Part shown: positions 52,489 to 60,173 of the stretch, in pieces
Position numbering within the stretch: the stretch's first letter is position 1
Layout: each line of letters starts with the position of its first letter
Source of the DNA: JAVKSL01 sp039583695
Lineage (GTDB): Bacteria; Actinomycetota; Acidimicrobiia; Acidimicrobiales; JAJPHD01
Assembly: GCA_039583695.1 (NCBI GenBank)
Contig: JAVKSL010000007.1
Span: 10,535-74,534, forward strand
Reading direction: 5' to 3'
Length of the DNA: 64,000 nt
Translations under genes and position numbers: made by a program
Notes under the pieces: model-generated
The model's input: only the letters and a program-made list of their open reading frames with translations
Database searches by the model: none
What the model was told of the DNA's origin: nothing

Positions 52489-53219
52489 GGCGTCGACGCC
52501 CCGGTGTCGGTCGCGCCGAGTTGACCCGCACCCGATCGCATGACGGGCCGGGAGCGCTCGGTGATCTTGGAGGCAAGGCCCCGGGCGCTGTGGCGCACCC
52601 GTTTGGCGAGGGTCACCCCTCCCACGTGCAAAGACATGGGACAATTGTGCGCCAACACGTTCCGAGCAGGGTTTTTCTCGACCTGGGCATGGAACTAGCT
52701 CACAGGGTACCAAGTAAAGTACACGGGCTGAAGTTCGGTACACGGCGTGGAATATCTTTGGTGCCCGAGCCCGTTTCAGCCCCTCTGAGCTGGGGGATCG
52801 CAACAGATTACAGCAATGGGAGCCGGGTAAAGTACACGGCCTAGGTGTCCATGGGCATCGTCGCTAGGCAACGAAGACCTCTACACGTGGCTGAGATAAG
52901 CTAGAGCTGCCTGAATCTGTCGTCCCTGGCCACGCTGGACGGCTTGTCTGTGGCTTGGCGGAAATCTGGCGCTAGTTGGACGTCGTTAGGAGTCCCCCCA
53001 GGTGAAGCTTCGCCCAGTCGGCTCTCCCGTCTCGCGGTGGCGCCGTGAGGTCGACCCGCATCCCCTGAGAAATCTCCGATTCGGGGCCGAGAATTTGTTA
53101 CCCAGACGCGGCCACCGACCGGTTTGCCGGGGCTCCACAGCCGTCCAATCGTACAGATGTTCCCATCCCCAAAAATCCACTGCATATGTCCCCGGACGAC
53201 GACTTGACATAACGCGCAG
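52489..53219. other. Gene-poor stretch within the element
   Basis: No reading frame here has recognisable homology or convincing codon use. It is locally AT-richer than the flanks. A 13-bp direct repeat (gtaaagtacacgg) occurs at 52714-52726 and 52827-52839, each in a similar context, and a related gtacacggcgtgg at about 52738. A promoter-like ttgacataa lies near 53203. It looks like remnant mobile DNA. Confidence 0.5.
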
Positions 53220-53757
53220 GCCCGAGCTGCGGGCGATGATGCTTCGTCGGTAAGCACGCCTGGGTGGGGCGCGGTGCTCTTCGCCCACGGCTTCAACATC
53301 CGCTTCGGGCTGATCACCTCGGCGCCCGGTCTGGACGTGGCGATGGTCGCCGCCAAGGGTCCCGGCCACCTGTTGCGGCACACCTACCTCGCCGGTGGCG
53401 GGGTGCCGTCGCTGTTGGCGGTGGCCCAGGGGCCTCGGGCAAGGCCAAGGCCCTCGCCCTGTCCTACGCGCACGCCATCGGGACCACCCGTGCGAGCAGG
53501 ACACGGCCGGCACGCGCTTCTCGATCTCTGACACCGCCGAGTACGGAGACCTCACCCGGGGGCCGCGGGTGATCGATGACCATGTGCGCGCCGAGGTGCG
53601 GGCCATCCTGGCCGAGATCCGCGACGGGAGCTTCGCGCAGGAGTGGGTGGCAGAGAACCGGGCAGGCAGGATCAGGTTCAACCAGCTGCGCGCCGCTAAC
53701 GCCGCCCGTCCGGTGGAGAAGGTCGGTGCCGAGCTGCGGGCGATGATGCCCTTCGTC
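53220..53757 (+). pseudogene. ilvC: Rearranged ketol-acid reductoisomerase (ilvC) relic
   Basis: Three blocks of IlvC are readable in three frames. From about 53268, LFAHGFNIRFGLITSAPGLDVAMVAAKGPGHLLRHTYLAGGGVPSLLAV; from about 53425, ASGKAKALALSYAHAIGTTRA; from about 53515, TRFSISDTAEYGDLTRGPRVIDDHVRAEVRAILAEIRDGSFAQEWVAENRAG to ELRAMMPF. At least two frameshifts and a deletion of about 60 codons in the middle of the C-terminal domain separate them, and the N-terminal Rossmann domain is absent. Bases 53222-53240 (ELRAMM codons) repeat 53731-53750, so a piece of the 3' end also lies in front. It cannot make an active enzyme. Confidence 0.85.
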
Positions 53758-53847
53758 GCCGCCGGGCGCCCCCGCATCCAGGACCTCTCGTGCGAACTGC
53801 CGCGCGGCGCCCGGCCGCCCCATGCCCTGGCCCCCACTTCCGCTAGG

Positions 53848-54036
53848 TCAGGACACTCCGGAGACGCCGAGCTGGTGGCAGATCGCACGCGCCGTCGCCA
53901 CGGGCAGCTCGCAATGGCGAGGCACTGACGATCGTCGCCCACCAGGACCCTCCCAGATGGTGTGGCTGGCGCCCTCGCGGGCAACGCGACATCCGTGCTC
54001 GGCCAGGTGACGTTCGAGGTCTCGGAGTCGGATCAC
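53848..54036 (-). CDS. hicA: HicA-family mRNA interferase toxin
   Basis: 62 residues from GTG 54036 (VIRLRDLERHLAEHGCRVAREGASHTIWEGPGGRRSSVPRH). The double-stranded-RNA-binding-like fold of HicA has a catalytic His in the G-x-SH motif, here EGASHTIW, and the closing H/P-rich SVPRHCELPVATARAICHQLGV. HicA toxins cut mRNA. The HicB-like antitoxin gene is adjacent but on the other strand, divergent by 66 bp; usually hicA and hicB form one operon. Length matches the family (55-80 residues). Confidence 0.78.
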   Translation of the reverse strand: MIRLRDLERHLAEHGCRVAREGASHTIWEGPGGRRSSVPRHCELPVATARAICHQLGVSGVS

Positions 54037-54102
54037 GATCTCGGTCCGCCCACGGGGTCACCCGGGGGACGCAGACCGAGGAAGAGCGGTAGCCTCAAGG
54101 CA

Positions 54103-54354
54103 ATGGAACCGCTGGTGCTCACTGTGATCTGCGAGCCGGTGGACGGCGGCTGGGTCCAGGCCAGGATCGAGGAGCTGCCTGCTGTGATCACTGCGGGCGC
54201 CACCGAAGACCAGGCGATGGAGCTCGTGGCAGATGCCCTGAGGGAGTATCTCGCCTCTCTTGGCCCTGAGGCACCGGTGGAGGCTGGCCGCGGAGCCTGG
54301 CGGCGAAGGATGTGCCTGGTCATCGACATGGAGCCTAGCCTGGAGCGGGGCTAG
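54103..54354 (+). CDS. hicB: HicB-family antitoxin-like protein
   Basis: 83 residues from ATG 54103 (MEPLVLTVICEPVDGGWVQARIEELPAVITAGATEDQAMELVADALREYLASLG), the partial RNase-H-like fold of HicB: a beta hairpin with GGWVQARIEELP, then a helix with ATEDQAMELVADAL. The usual C-terminal DNA-binding domain is missing or reduced (about 25 residues). It pairs with the divergent HicA gene. Its 3' end lies in the region matched by the pseudo-spacer upstream of cas3. Confidence 0.72.
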   Translation: MEPLVLTVICEPVDGGWVQARIEELPAVITAGATEDQAMELVADALREYLASLGPEAPVEAGRGAWRRRMCLVIDMEPSLERG

Positions 54355-54358
54355 TACG

Positions 54359-54372
54359 TCCCGGCGCACGAA
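54359..54372 (-). promoter_or_regulatory. Protospacer-like target of the pseudo-spacer, with TTC PAM-like triplet
   Basis: On the minus strand the sequence reads TTC (54372-54370) then gtgcgccggga (54369-54359). These 11 bases equal pseudo-spacer positions 1-11 (54419-54429); 16 of the first 20 positions agree. TTC fits the TTN-type PAM reported for type I-G. The site overlaps the expected -35 region of the promoter-like TAGTTT at 54389. Confidence 0.6.
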
Positions 54373-54388
54373 GTCGCACGAAGGCCGC

Positions 54389-54394
54389 TAGTTT
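54389..54394 (+). promoter_or_regulatory. Possible -10 element for the crRNA-like RNA
   Basis: tagttt fits TANNNT. A start about seven bases downstream (near 54401) would make an RNA beginning just before the pseudo-repeat end at 54407. The -35 region is poor (gcacga), and it coincides with the protospacer-like site. Confidence 0.35.
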
Positions 54395-54406
54395 GGAGGC
54401 GACAGC

Positions 54407-54491
54407 CCCCATTGCAGCGTGCGCCGGGAGGTGCTCACGATGTCGTACGAGGTCAACCTCCGGGGTCCGTGGACCCCGGCCCCATGGCTTC
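54407..54491 (+). ncRNA. Candidate crRNA-like guide: degenerate repeat end, pseudo-spacer, degenerate repeat
   Basis: 54407-54418 (ccccattgcagc) matches the last 12 bases of the CRISPR repeat at 11 positions. 54419-54455 is a 37-nt pseudo-spacer; array spacers are 36 nt. 54456-54491 aligns with the whole 36-nt repeat: its hairpin (54460-54479, nine pairs, two-nt loop) lies at the same place and has the same 20-nt span as the repeat hairpin, with paired substitutions, and it is followed by ccccatggc where the repeat has ccccattgc. This is the layout of CreA/CreR-type RNAs, which guide Cascade to repress a promoter by a short seed match. Seed and PAM matches exist at 54359-54372. Alternatives are a terminator-like hairpin plus chance similarity. 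Expression and processing are unproven. Confidence 0.6.
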
Positions 54492-54516
54492 CCCGTCCGC
54501 TGATACACCCTGCTGT

Positions 54517-54522
54517 CATACT
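54517..54522 (+). promoter_or_regulatory. Possible cas3 promoter -10 element
   Basis: catact, preceded by no clear -35. An mRNA start near 54529 would leave a 24-base leader with the ribosome binding site GGGAGG at 54543-54548 before the cas3 GTG. Confidence 0.3.
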
Positions 54523-54552
54523 TGAGCCAACGACTCCGAGACGGGAGGCAAG

Positions 54553-56970
54553 GTGGACTTCGACGAGCTGGTGAGACTGGCGACGGGACACGGTGTGTAC
54601 GACTACCAGCGCAAGGTGGCCCTTTGCGGGCTCCCGGAGCTCCTCCGGGTGCCGACGGGCGCGGGGAAGACGCTTGCGGTCATTCTCGGCTGGCTCTACC
54701 GTCGCCGGACCTGGCCCGATGCGACGCCTCGCCGGCTGGTGTACGTGCTGCCGATGCGCGCCTTGGTCGAGCAGGTGAGCGAGGTCGCCATGCAGTGGAT
54801 GGCCGAGGTCGCTCCCGAGGTGGTCGTCAATGTCCTCATGGGTGGTGAGGGCGTGCACGACTACGATAGCCGCTGGGTCCTGCGCCCGGAGCAGGACGCG
54901 GTGGTGGTGGGCACCCTCGACATGATCTTGTCGCGAGCACTCAACCGCGGGTACGGCGAGTCTCGCTTCATATGGCCGGTTGCCTTCGGGCTTCTCAACT
55001 CAGGGTCCGCGTGGGTCTTCGACGAGGTGCAGCTCATGGGTCCCGCCCTCGGAACCTCGCGCCAGCTGGAGGCGTTCCGGCGTTCGCTCGGCACGGCGTC
55101 GCCCTGCAGCTCCACCTGGATGTCGGCTACGGTTGACCAGTCGTGCCTGTCGACTGTCGACCTCGACGCCGTCAGCACGATTATCGGCCTCTCCGAGGCT
55201 GACCGCACCGGGCCGCTGCGGACCCGCCTGGAGGCGCGCAAGGCCGTACACCACCTCGACCTGGACCCGGACCCGAGGCGGCGCGCCCGCAGCCTGGCGA
55301 GTCAGCTGGCCGCCGCCCACCTCGCCGGCACGCGGACGATCGCGGTCATGAACACTGTCGCAGCGGCAGTTGATCTCTGGCGCGAGCTCGACCGACTGGA
55401 GCTGGGCGCCGAGGTCGTGCTGCTCCATTCCAGATTCCGTCCGGGGGAGCGTTCAATCCATTACCAACGGGCGGTCGCTGCCGTCGATCGAGACGGGCCT
55501 GGTCGCATCGTGGTGGCCACCCAGGTGCTCGAGGCCGGGGTGGACATCTCGTCTGCGACGCTGTTCACAGAAGCGGCCCCCTGGCCGTCGGTGGTCCAGC
55601 GGGCTGGCCGATGCAACCGTGAGGGCGAGATCGACGGTGCCCAGCTCCTGTGGGCGGAGCCGGCCAAGCCGGCTCCGTACGAGGCCTCTGACGTGTCAGC
55701 AGCCGGGTCGGCCCTGCGGGGCCTGGAGGGGATTGACGTGACCCCAGAGGACCTGGCCGGGCAGGAGGTTGACCTTGCCCGGGTGAGCCATCCCGTGCTG
55801 AGGCGGCGGGACCTGGTGGAGCTGTTCGACACCAGCCCCGATCTGAGTGGCAACGACCTCGACATCGGGCGCCTCTTGCGAGACGGCGAGGACCTGGATG
55901 TGGCGGTGGCGTGGTGGGAGGTCTCCGACGCAGCACCCGACAAGTCGAATGGGATGCCGGCGCGGGACGAGCGCTGCCCGGTGCCGATCGGGCAACTGCG
56001 GGAGCTGTGGGGTCCCCGGGGGAGAGACGTGACCGTCTGGCGCTTTGACCACCTTGACCAGGGATGGGTCCGTTGCCGAAGGGCTGATGACATCCGGCCC
56101 GGCGCAGTGCTGGTGATGAGGGCAGGGGATGGCTGCTACGACCCCCAGGTCGGCTGGGACCCCGCGTCCAGGGCACCGGTGCCCGGGGCCTCACGTCATT
56201 TGGCTCTCGCTGAGGATCCGGCTCGAGGCGATACGGCTACTGACTCCGATCCGGCGACGTTCGGCAAGGAGTGGGTCGAGCTGCTCCGCCACCTCGAGGA
56301 GGTGGCGGCCTACGTCGGACGGCTGGTAGGAGAGCTGCGCCCGGAGGGCCTCGGACCGGATCTCCTCGAAGCGGCAGTGATGGCCGGGCGCCTGCACGAC
56401 GTGGGCAAGGCCCACGACGCGTTTCAGGCGATGCTGGTGAGTGGCCTCGACCATGAGGCATCGGTAGCTCGACCGGCGGGAGGGCCTTGGGCCAAGTCAG
56501 ACCATGGCGGTGGGAGCTACGCGAAGGATCGCAGGCACTTCCGCCACGAGCTGGTGTCAGCTCTTGCGCTGCTCGGCCAGGGACGGCCCTTGCTGGAGGG
56601 CCTGGCCGAGCCCGAGCTGGTGATCTATCTGGTTGCTGCGCATCACGGGCGGGTGCGCGTGGGGATCAGGTCGCTGCCCGGAGACGGCCGGCCTTTGGAG
56701 GAGCCGGACCGCCTGGCCGCCCTTGGGGTTTGGGATCACGACGGGCTGGGCGAGGTCACGGTACCCGGAGGGGTGATCCCAGCCCAAGAGCTGGACCTGA
56801 CGGTCATGGAGCTCGGCACCGGTGAGGGCGGCAGGTCCTCCTGGGGAGAGCTGGCTCTTTGCTTGCGAGACCGCGCAGACGTGGGTCCTTTCCGTCTGGG
56901 ATTCCTCGAGGCATTGGTGAGGGTCGCGGACTGGCAGGTCAGCTCCGGTAAGGGGATGCCTGATGCCTGA
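54553..56970 (+). CDS. cas3: Type I-G Cas3 helicase-nuclease (helicase first, HD last)
   Basis: 805 residues from GTG 54553, with GGGAGG five bases upstream. The superfamily 2 helicase comes first: Walker A LRVPTGAGKTLAVILGWLYRR, DExH-box variant AWVFDEVQLMG, motif III WMSATV, motif V/VI region VVATQVLEAGVDISS and VVQRAGRCNREG. The HD nuclease is at the C-terminus (about residue 615: GRLHDVGKAHDAFQ, then HDxxG-type histidines in FRHELVSAL and AAHHGRVR). This order, HD after helicase, is typical of type I-G (I-U) Cas3. It unwinds and degrades target DNA after recruitment by the crRNA complex. It starts 62 bp after the crRNA-like candidate and overlaps csx17 by eight bases. Confidence 0.93.
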   Translation: MDFDELVRLATGHGVYDYQRKVALCGLPELLRVPTGAGKTLAVILGWLYRRRTWPDATPRRLVYVLPMRALVEQVSEVAMQWMAEVAPEVVVNVLMGGEGVHDYDSRWVLRPEQDAVVVGTLDMILSRALNRGYGESRFIWPVAFGLLNSGSAWVFDEVQLMGPALGTSRQLEAFRRSLGTASPCSSTWMSATVDQSCLSTVDLDAVSTIIGLSEADRTGPLRTRLEARKAVHHLDLDPDPRRRARSLASQLAAAHLAGTRTIAVMNTVAAAVDLWRELDRLELGAEVVLLHSRFRPGERSIHYQRAVAAVDRDGPGRIVVATQVLEAGVDISSATLFTEAAPWPSVVQRAGRCNREGEIDGAQLLWAEPAKPAPYEASDVSAAGSALRGLEGIDVTPEDLAGQEVDLARVSHPVLRRRDLVELFDTSPDLSGNDLDIGRLLRDGEDLDVAVAWWEVSDAAPDKSNGMPARDERCPVPIGQLRELWGPRGRDVTVWRFDHLDQGWVRCRRADDIRPGAVLVMRAGDGCYDPQVGWDPASRAPVPGASRHLALAEDPARGDTATDSDPATFGKEWVELLRHLEEVAAYVGRLVGELRPEGLGPDLLEAAVMAGRLHDVGKAHDAFQAMLVSGLDHEASVARPAGGPWAKSDHGGGSYAKDRRHFRHELVSALALLGQGRPLLEGLAEPELVIYLVAAHHGRVRVGIRSLPGDGRPLEEPDRLAALGVWDHDGLGEVTVPGGVIPAQELDLTVMELGTGEGGRSSWGELALCLRDRADVGPFRLGFLEALVRVADWQVSSGKGMPDA

Positions 56971-59128
56971 GCACGTCCTCGGCGGGTGCCATCCCGAGCC
57001 ACTCGGCTCGTACCTCAAGGCACTCGGGATCTTCAGGCTGGTGAGCGAGCAGCTCGACCCGGCGGTCCGCGGGCACTGGCGCGGTGACCATTTCGTCCTG
57101 AGAACTTCATTGAACGCTGGGGAGCTGGCCACCTTCTTCTTGGCCGAATGGCAGCCCAGCCCCCTGGTGTCTCCGTGGAACAACGGGGCCGGGTTTGCTC
57201 GTGAGGGCAAGAGCCCCGCTGCGGTGGAGTCTGTGGCCGGGGTCGAGCGGTCCACCGCAGCCCGGCTGGCTGTCTACCGCTCGACGATCGTAGCGGCACG
57301 GGTCGCGCTGGCTATGGCCTCAGACAAGGTGGAGGTGGTCCGGGAGTGCCGGGCGTGGCTTCCCGATGAGGCCTTGCCCTGGCTGGACGCGGCCGTCGTT
57401 CTCGCCAGCGCAGGACCGGCCTACCCGCCCCTGCTTGGATCGGGCGGGAACCTGGGGCGCCTGGAGCTCTCCGTGAACTTCATGCAGCACCTGGCTCGAG
57501 TGATGAGCTTCGCCGACGGGGGAGAGGTCCCCGGGGCCTCTCCCCCGTGGCTGCACTCCGCCGTCTTTGGCGGGTCGCCCGTGCGAATGGTGACGGCATC
57601 GGCGGGACAGTTCGACCCCGGCATGTCAGGGGGAGTGAGCACATCGCCACTCGGGAAGGCGGAAGGATTGGTGAATCCGTGGGACTTCATCCTGACGATC
57701 GAGGGCACTCTGGCGTTTGCCGGATCGGTGTCGAGGCGAATGGGCTCTGTGACCAAGGGGACGGCTGCGATGCCGTTCACCGTGGATTCCACCCCGGTCG
57801 GATACGCGGACGCCTGCGCTGGCGAGGGGACCCGGGGCGAGCTGTGGGCTCCCCTGTGGGGTCGGCCGGCGGCCTGGCCCGAGATCGAGCGTCTCTTGGG
57901 TGAGGGGCGAGCGCAATGGGGCAGGCAGCAGGCACGCAGCGGTCTTGATTTCGTGAGGGCCACGGCCAGCCTTGGGGTAGACCGTGGCATCCAGTCGTTC
58001 GCGCGCCACGCCATCGTGGAGCGCCTGGGACAGAACATGCTGGCCGTTCCCGTCGGTCGGGTGGCGGTGCACGTGAAGCCGGCGGTACCCCTGTTGCACG
58101 CGGTGGATGCGTGGGTGGAAAGGCTCCGATGGGAAGCCGGGGCACCAGCGCAGGTCACGGCTGCACTTCGCCGGCTGGAGGCGGTCCAGTTCGAGATGGC
58201 CTCGAAGGGAGGGGGGCTTCGCCTCCAGGAGGTCCTGATCGCCCTGGCGGAGCTCGAAGCGGTAGTGGCCCGGGCCACCAGCTTTCGCGACCGGTCTGGG
58301 CTGCGACCGGTCGTGGGCCTCCCGGCTCACGAATGGCTCCCCCTGCTCGAGGCTGATGGCGCATCAGTCGAGCTACGCCTGGCAGCGGGGCTGGCTTCCC
58401 TGTGTGACCCCATCCGGTCGGACCAGCGGACCACCTCCGTCGAGCGCGACGCAGGGCGCCTGAGCCTCTTCGTCCGTCCGGTCAGCCTGGGTGACCGCCA
58501 ACGACTTGGTTGGGCAACCGCAGGAGCAAAAGTGCCAGGCCTGACGGCCCGACCCTTGGTCGAGGTTCTCGCAGAGGCGCACCGCCAGCGGGTTATCAGG
58601 GTCGTACAAGGTGGTGGCGAGCAGCTGGTCACCGACGAGCACGAGGTGGGTGTCCAGCCGGCGTTTGCCCATGGCATCAAGGTTCCGCGCCAGGATGTGG
58701 CTCGACTGGTGGCGGGGGGCACCGACGACGCCACGCTTGGACGCCTGCTCGCCGGGATGCTCCTGCTGGAGGACTGGCGTTGCTACCCGCAGCCCAGGTG
58801 GGGCCCCGAGGATGGCAGCACTGGCCCTCTCCTGCCAGCATGGGCGGTGCTGGCTCCGTTCTTCGAGCATGGCAATCCCCGACTTCGGCCACAGACCGAA
58901 TGGGTTGCGCAGCTCGCGGCTGGCCAGGTCGACCAGGTGCTTACCGCGGCGCTCATGCGCTTGCGCATTGCCGGCGACCGCCAGGTGCTCGTGCGCAATG
59001 TGGACGTGATGGCAGCTGGTGTTGAGGGGCCGCGGGTCGCCGCCGGCCTCCTGGTGCGTCTGAGCAAGGCTGCCTACGCGAGCTTGCTCGACCAGGCATC
59101 GGCCGAGGCCGTTGCTGACTATCCATAA
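56963..59128 (+). CDS. csx17: Csx17, large subunit of the type I-G effector (Cas8g)
   Basis: 721 residues from ATG 56963 (MPEHVLGGCHPEPLGSYLKALGIFRLVSEQLDPAVRGHWRGDHFVL), whose GCxPEPLxSYLKALGI/LR opening is the hallmark of Csx17, followed by SPLVSPWNNGAGF. Csx17 replaces Cas8 in type I-G and is presumed to recognise the PAM and help load Cas3. The protein is full length with no visible breaks. It lies between cas3 and csb1, the standard gene order. Family knowledge supports the assignment strongly; individual PAM-reading residues cannot be picked out. Confidence 0.92.
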   Translation: MPEHVLGGCHPEPLGSYLKALGIFRLVSEQLDPAVRGHWRGDHFVLRTSLNAGELATFFLAEWQPSPLVSPWNNGAGFAREGKSPAAVESVAGVERSTAARLAVYRSTIVAARVALAMASDKVEVVRECRAWLPDEALPWLDAAVVLASAGPAYPPLLGSGGNLGRLELSVNFMQHLARVMSFADGGEVPGASPPWLHSAVFGGSPVRMVTASAGQFDPGMSGGVSTSPLGKAEGLVNPWDFILTIEGTLAFAGSVSRRMGSVTKGTAAMPFTVDSTPVGYADACAGEGTRGELWAPLWGRPAAWPEIERLLGEGRAQWGRQQARSGLDFVRATASLGVDRGIQSFARHAIVERLGQNMLAVPVGRVAVHVKPAVPLLHAVDAWVERLRWEAGAPAQVTAALRRLEAVQFEMASKGGGLRLQEVLIALAELEAVVARATSFRDRSGLRPVVGLPAHEWLPLLEADGASVELRLAAGLASLCDPIRSDQRTTSVERDAGRLSLFVRPVSLGDRQRLGWATAGAKVPGLTARPLVEVLAEAHRQRVIRVVQGGGEQLVTDEHEVGVQPAFAHGIKVPRQDVARLVAGGTDDATLGRLLAGMLLLEDWRCYPQPRWGPEDGSTGPLLPAWAVLAPFFEHGNPRLRPQTEWVAQLAAGQVDQVLTAALMRLRIAGDRQVLVRNVDVMAAGVEGPRVAAGLLVRLSKAAYASLLDQASAEAVADYP

Positions 59129-59165
59129 CAGGTTACGCCATGAGGAGAAAGGACAGGAAAACCAC

Positions 59166-60173
59166 ATGATACTCCTTGCCACGAAGCACAGGCAGCTCTT
59201 CGACGTGGAGCTGCAACCATTTGGAGGCTCTCGATTCCAGCCCACCGGATTCCCGGACATCGGTGCGGCTACGTTCCAACGCCCGGTTCGGAATGCCGCC
59301 GACGATCTGGAGTGGGTCGAGTACCTCTTGGTGGAGTCGACGCAGTCGATGGCCAACTTCTTGGAGGCGACTGCGTGGGATGGCGGCGAGACTCGCCCCG
59401 TCGACACCTTTGCCGGGCTGCCATATGTCAGGGTGCTCGCCGCGGACGACGGCCGGTACCTGACCTCTAGCAGGACCGAGGCGCACAGGTTGGCTTCGGC
59501 CTTCGTGAAGGACTCCAGCCTGCAGGGAGTGCCGATGCGGGAGGTCATCCGCGAGAGACTGGGACTTCGTGACGACACTCCGATGTCGCCACGCCAGTTA
59601 GCGCGTGCGGTCTTCGCCCTGGACCCGTTCTGCTTGGTCCATGGCGTGTTCTTCGCCGAGCCTGCCAGGGTATGGCCCGGCCAACCCAAGATTGCCCGGG
59701 CGTTGAGCGCGTTCGTGGAAGCGGAGAACGTCAGAGCGGCCCACAGCGGGGGGGTGAAGCGGGACGACGTTCGCCATGCCAAGTCTGACACGGGTGGCTC
59801 CGCAGAGGGCTACGGCAGCATCCCGTTTCATCGCCGCGAATGGACCGCAGAGCGGATCGTCGCGTCGTTCTGCATCGACTTGGCCCAGATCGAATCATAC
59901 GGGCTGGACGAGCCGGCGGGGGCACTTCTCGAGGCCCTGGCTCGCTGGGAAATCCGTGCGTTGCTCGACGGCGGCTTCCGCCCTCGTACCGCGTGTGACC
60001 TGGCCTCAGTCTCCGACCTGGTGCTGGATCAGGCGGGGGAGGCACTGCCGTCGCTGGCCGAGCTTGACGCAGAGGTGCGGGGCCTCATCCCGCGCTGCGC
60101 CGGCCTGATCAGTGAAGGCACTGTCATCGAGGTCGTCTGGAGGGATCCCGACCCGAAACCCAAGAGGGCCTGA
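59166..60173 (+). CDS. csb1: Csb1, Cas7-type backbone subunit of type I-G
   Basis: 335 residues from ATG 59166, with GGAGAAAGGACAGG upstream. Csb1 (GSU0053 family) features are LFDVELQPFGGSRFQPTGFPDIGAA, LLVESTQSMANFLE, LPYVRVL, SSRTEAHRLASAFV, HGVFFAEP and YGSIPFHRREWTAERIVASFCIDLAQI. It forms the helical Cas7 backbone that holds the crRNA spacer. The stop overlaps the csb2 ATG by one base (TGATG). No anomaly seen. Confidence 0.92.
   Translation: MILLATKHRQLFDVELQPFGGSRFQPTGFPDIGAATFQRPVRNAADDLEWVEYLLVESTQSMANFLEATAWDGGETRPVDTFAGLPYVRVLAADDGRYLTSSRTEAHRLASAFVKDSSLQGVPMREVIRERLGLRDDTPMSPRQLARAVFALDPFCLVHGVFFAEPARVWPGQPKIARALSAFVEAENVRAAHSGGVKRDDVRHAKSDTGGSAEGYGSIPFHRREWTAERIVASFCIDLAQIESYGLDEPAGALLEALARWEIRALLDGGFRPRTACDLASVSDLVLDQAGEALPSLAELDAEVRGLIPRCAGLISEGTVIEVVWRDPDPKPKRA

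Noticed and set aside
52901..53383. Minus-strand ORF of 160 codons
   Set aside because: Partly antisense to the ilvC relic and without recognisable protein features.
54370..54406. Small CreT-like toxin gene between hicB and the pseudo-repeat
   Set aside because: Only about 37 bp are available and no start, ribosome binding site and stop combination is present; autoregulation is the better reading, with HicA as the only nearby toxin.
54460..54479. Hairpin as an ordinary Rho-independent terminator of hicB
   Set aside because: No U-tract follows, it is 105 bp from the hicB stop, and its position, span and 3' flank match the CRISPR repeat hairpin. Not fully excluded.
50575..54550. attR copy of the tRNA-Cys 3' end within the window
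   Set aside because: I read the region for a repeat of ggttcgattccgctcgcc and found none, so the right border of the element is not defined here.
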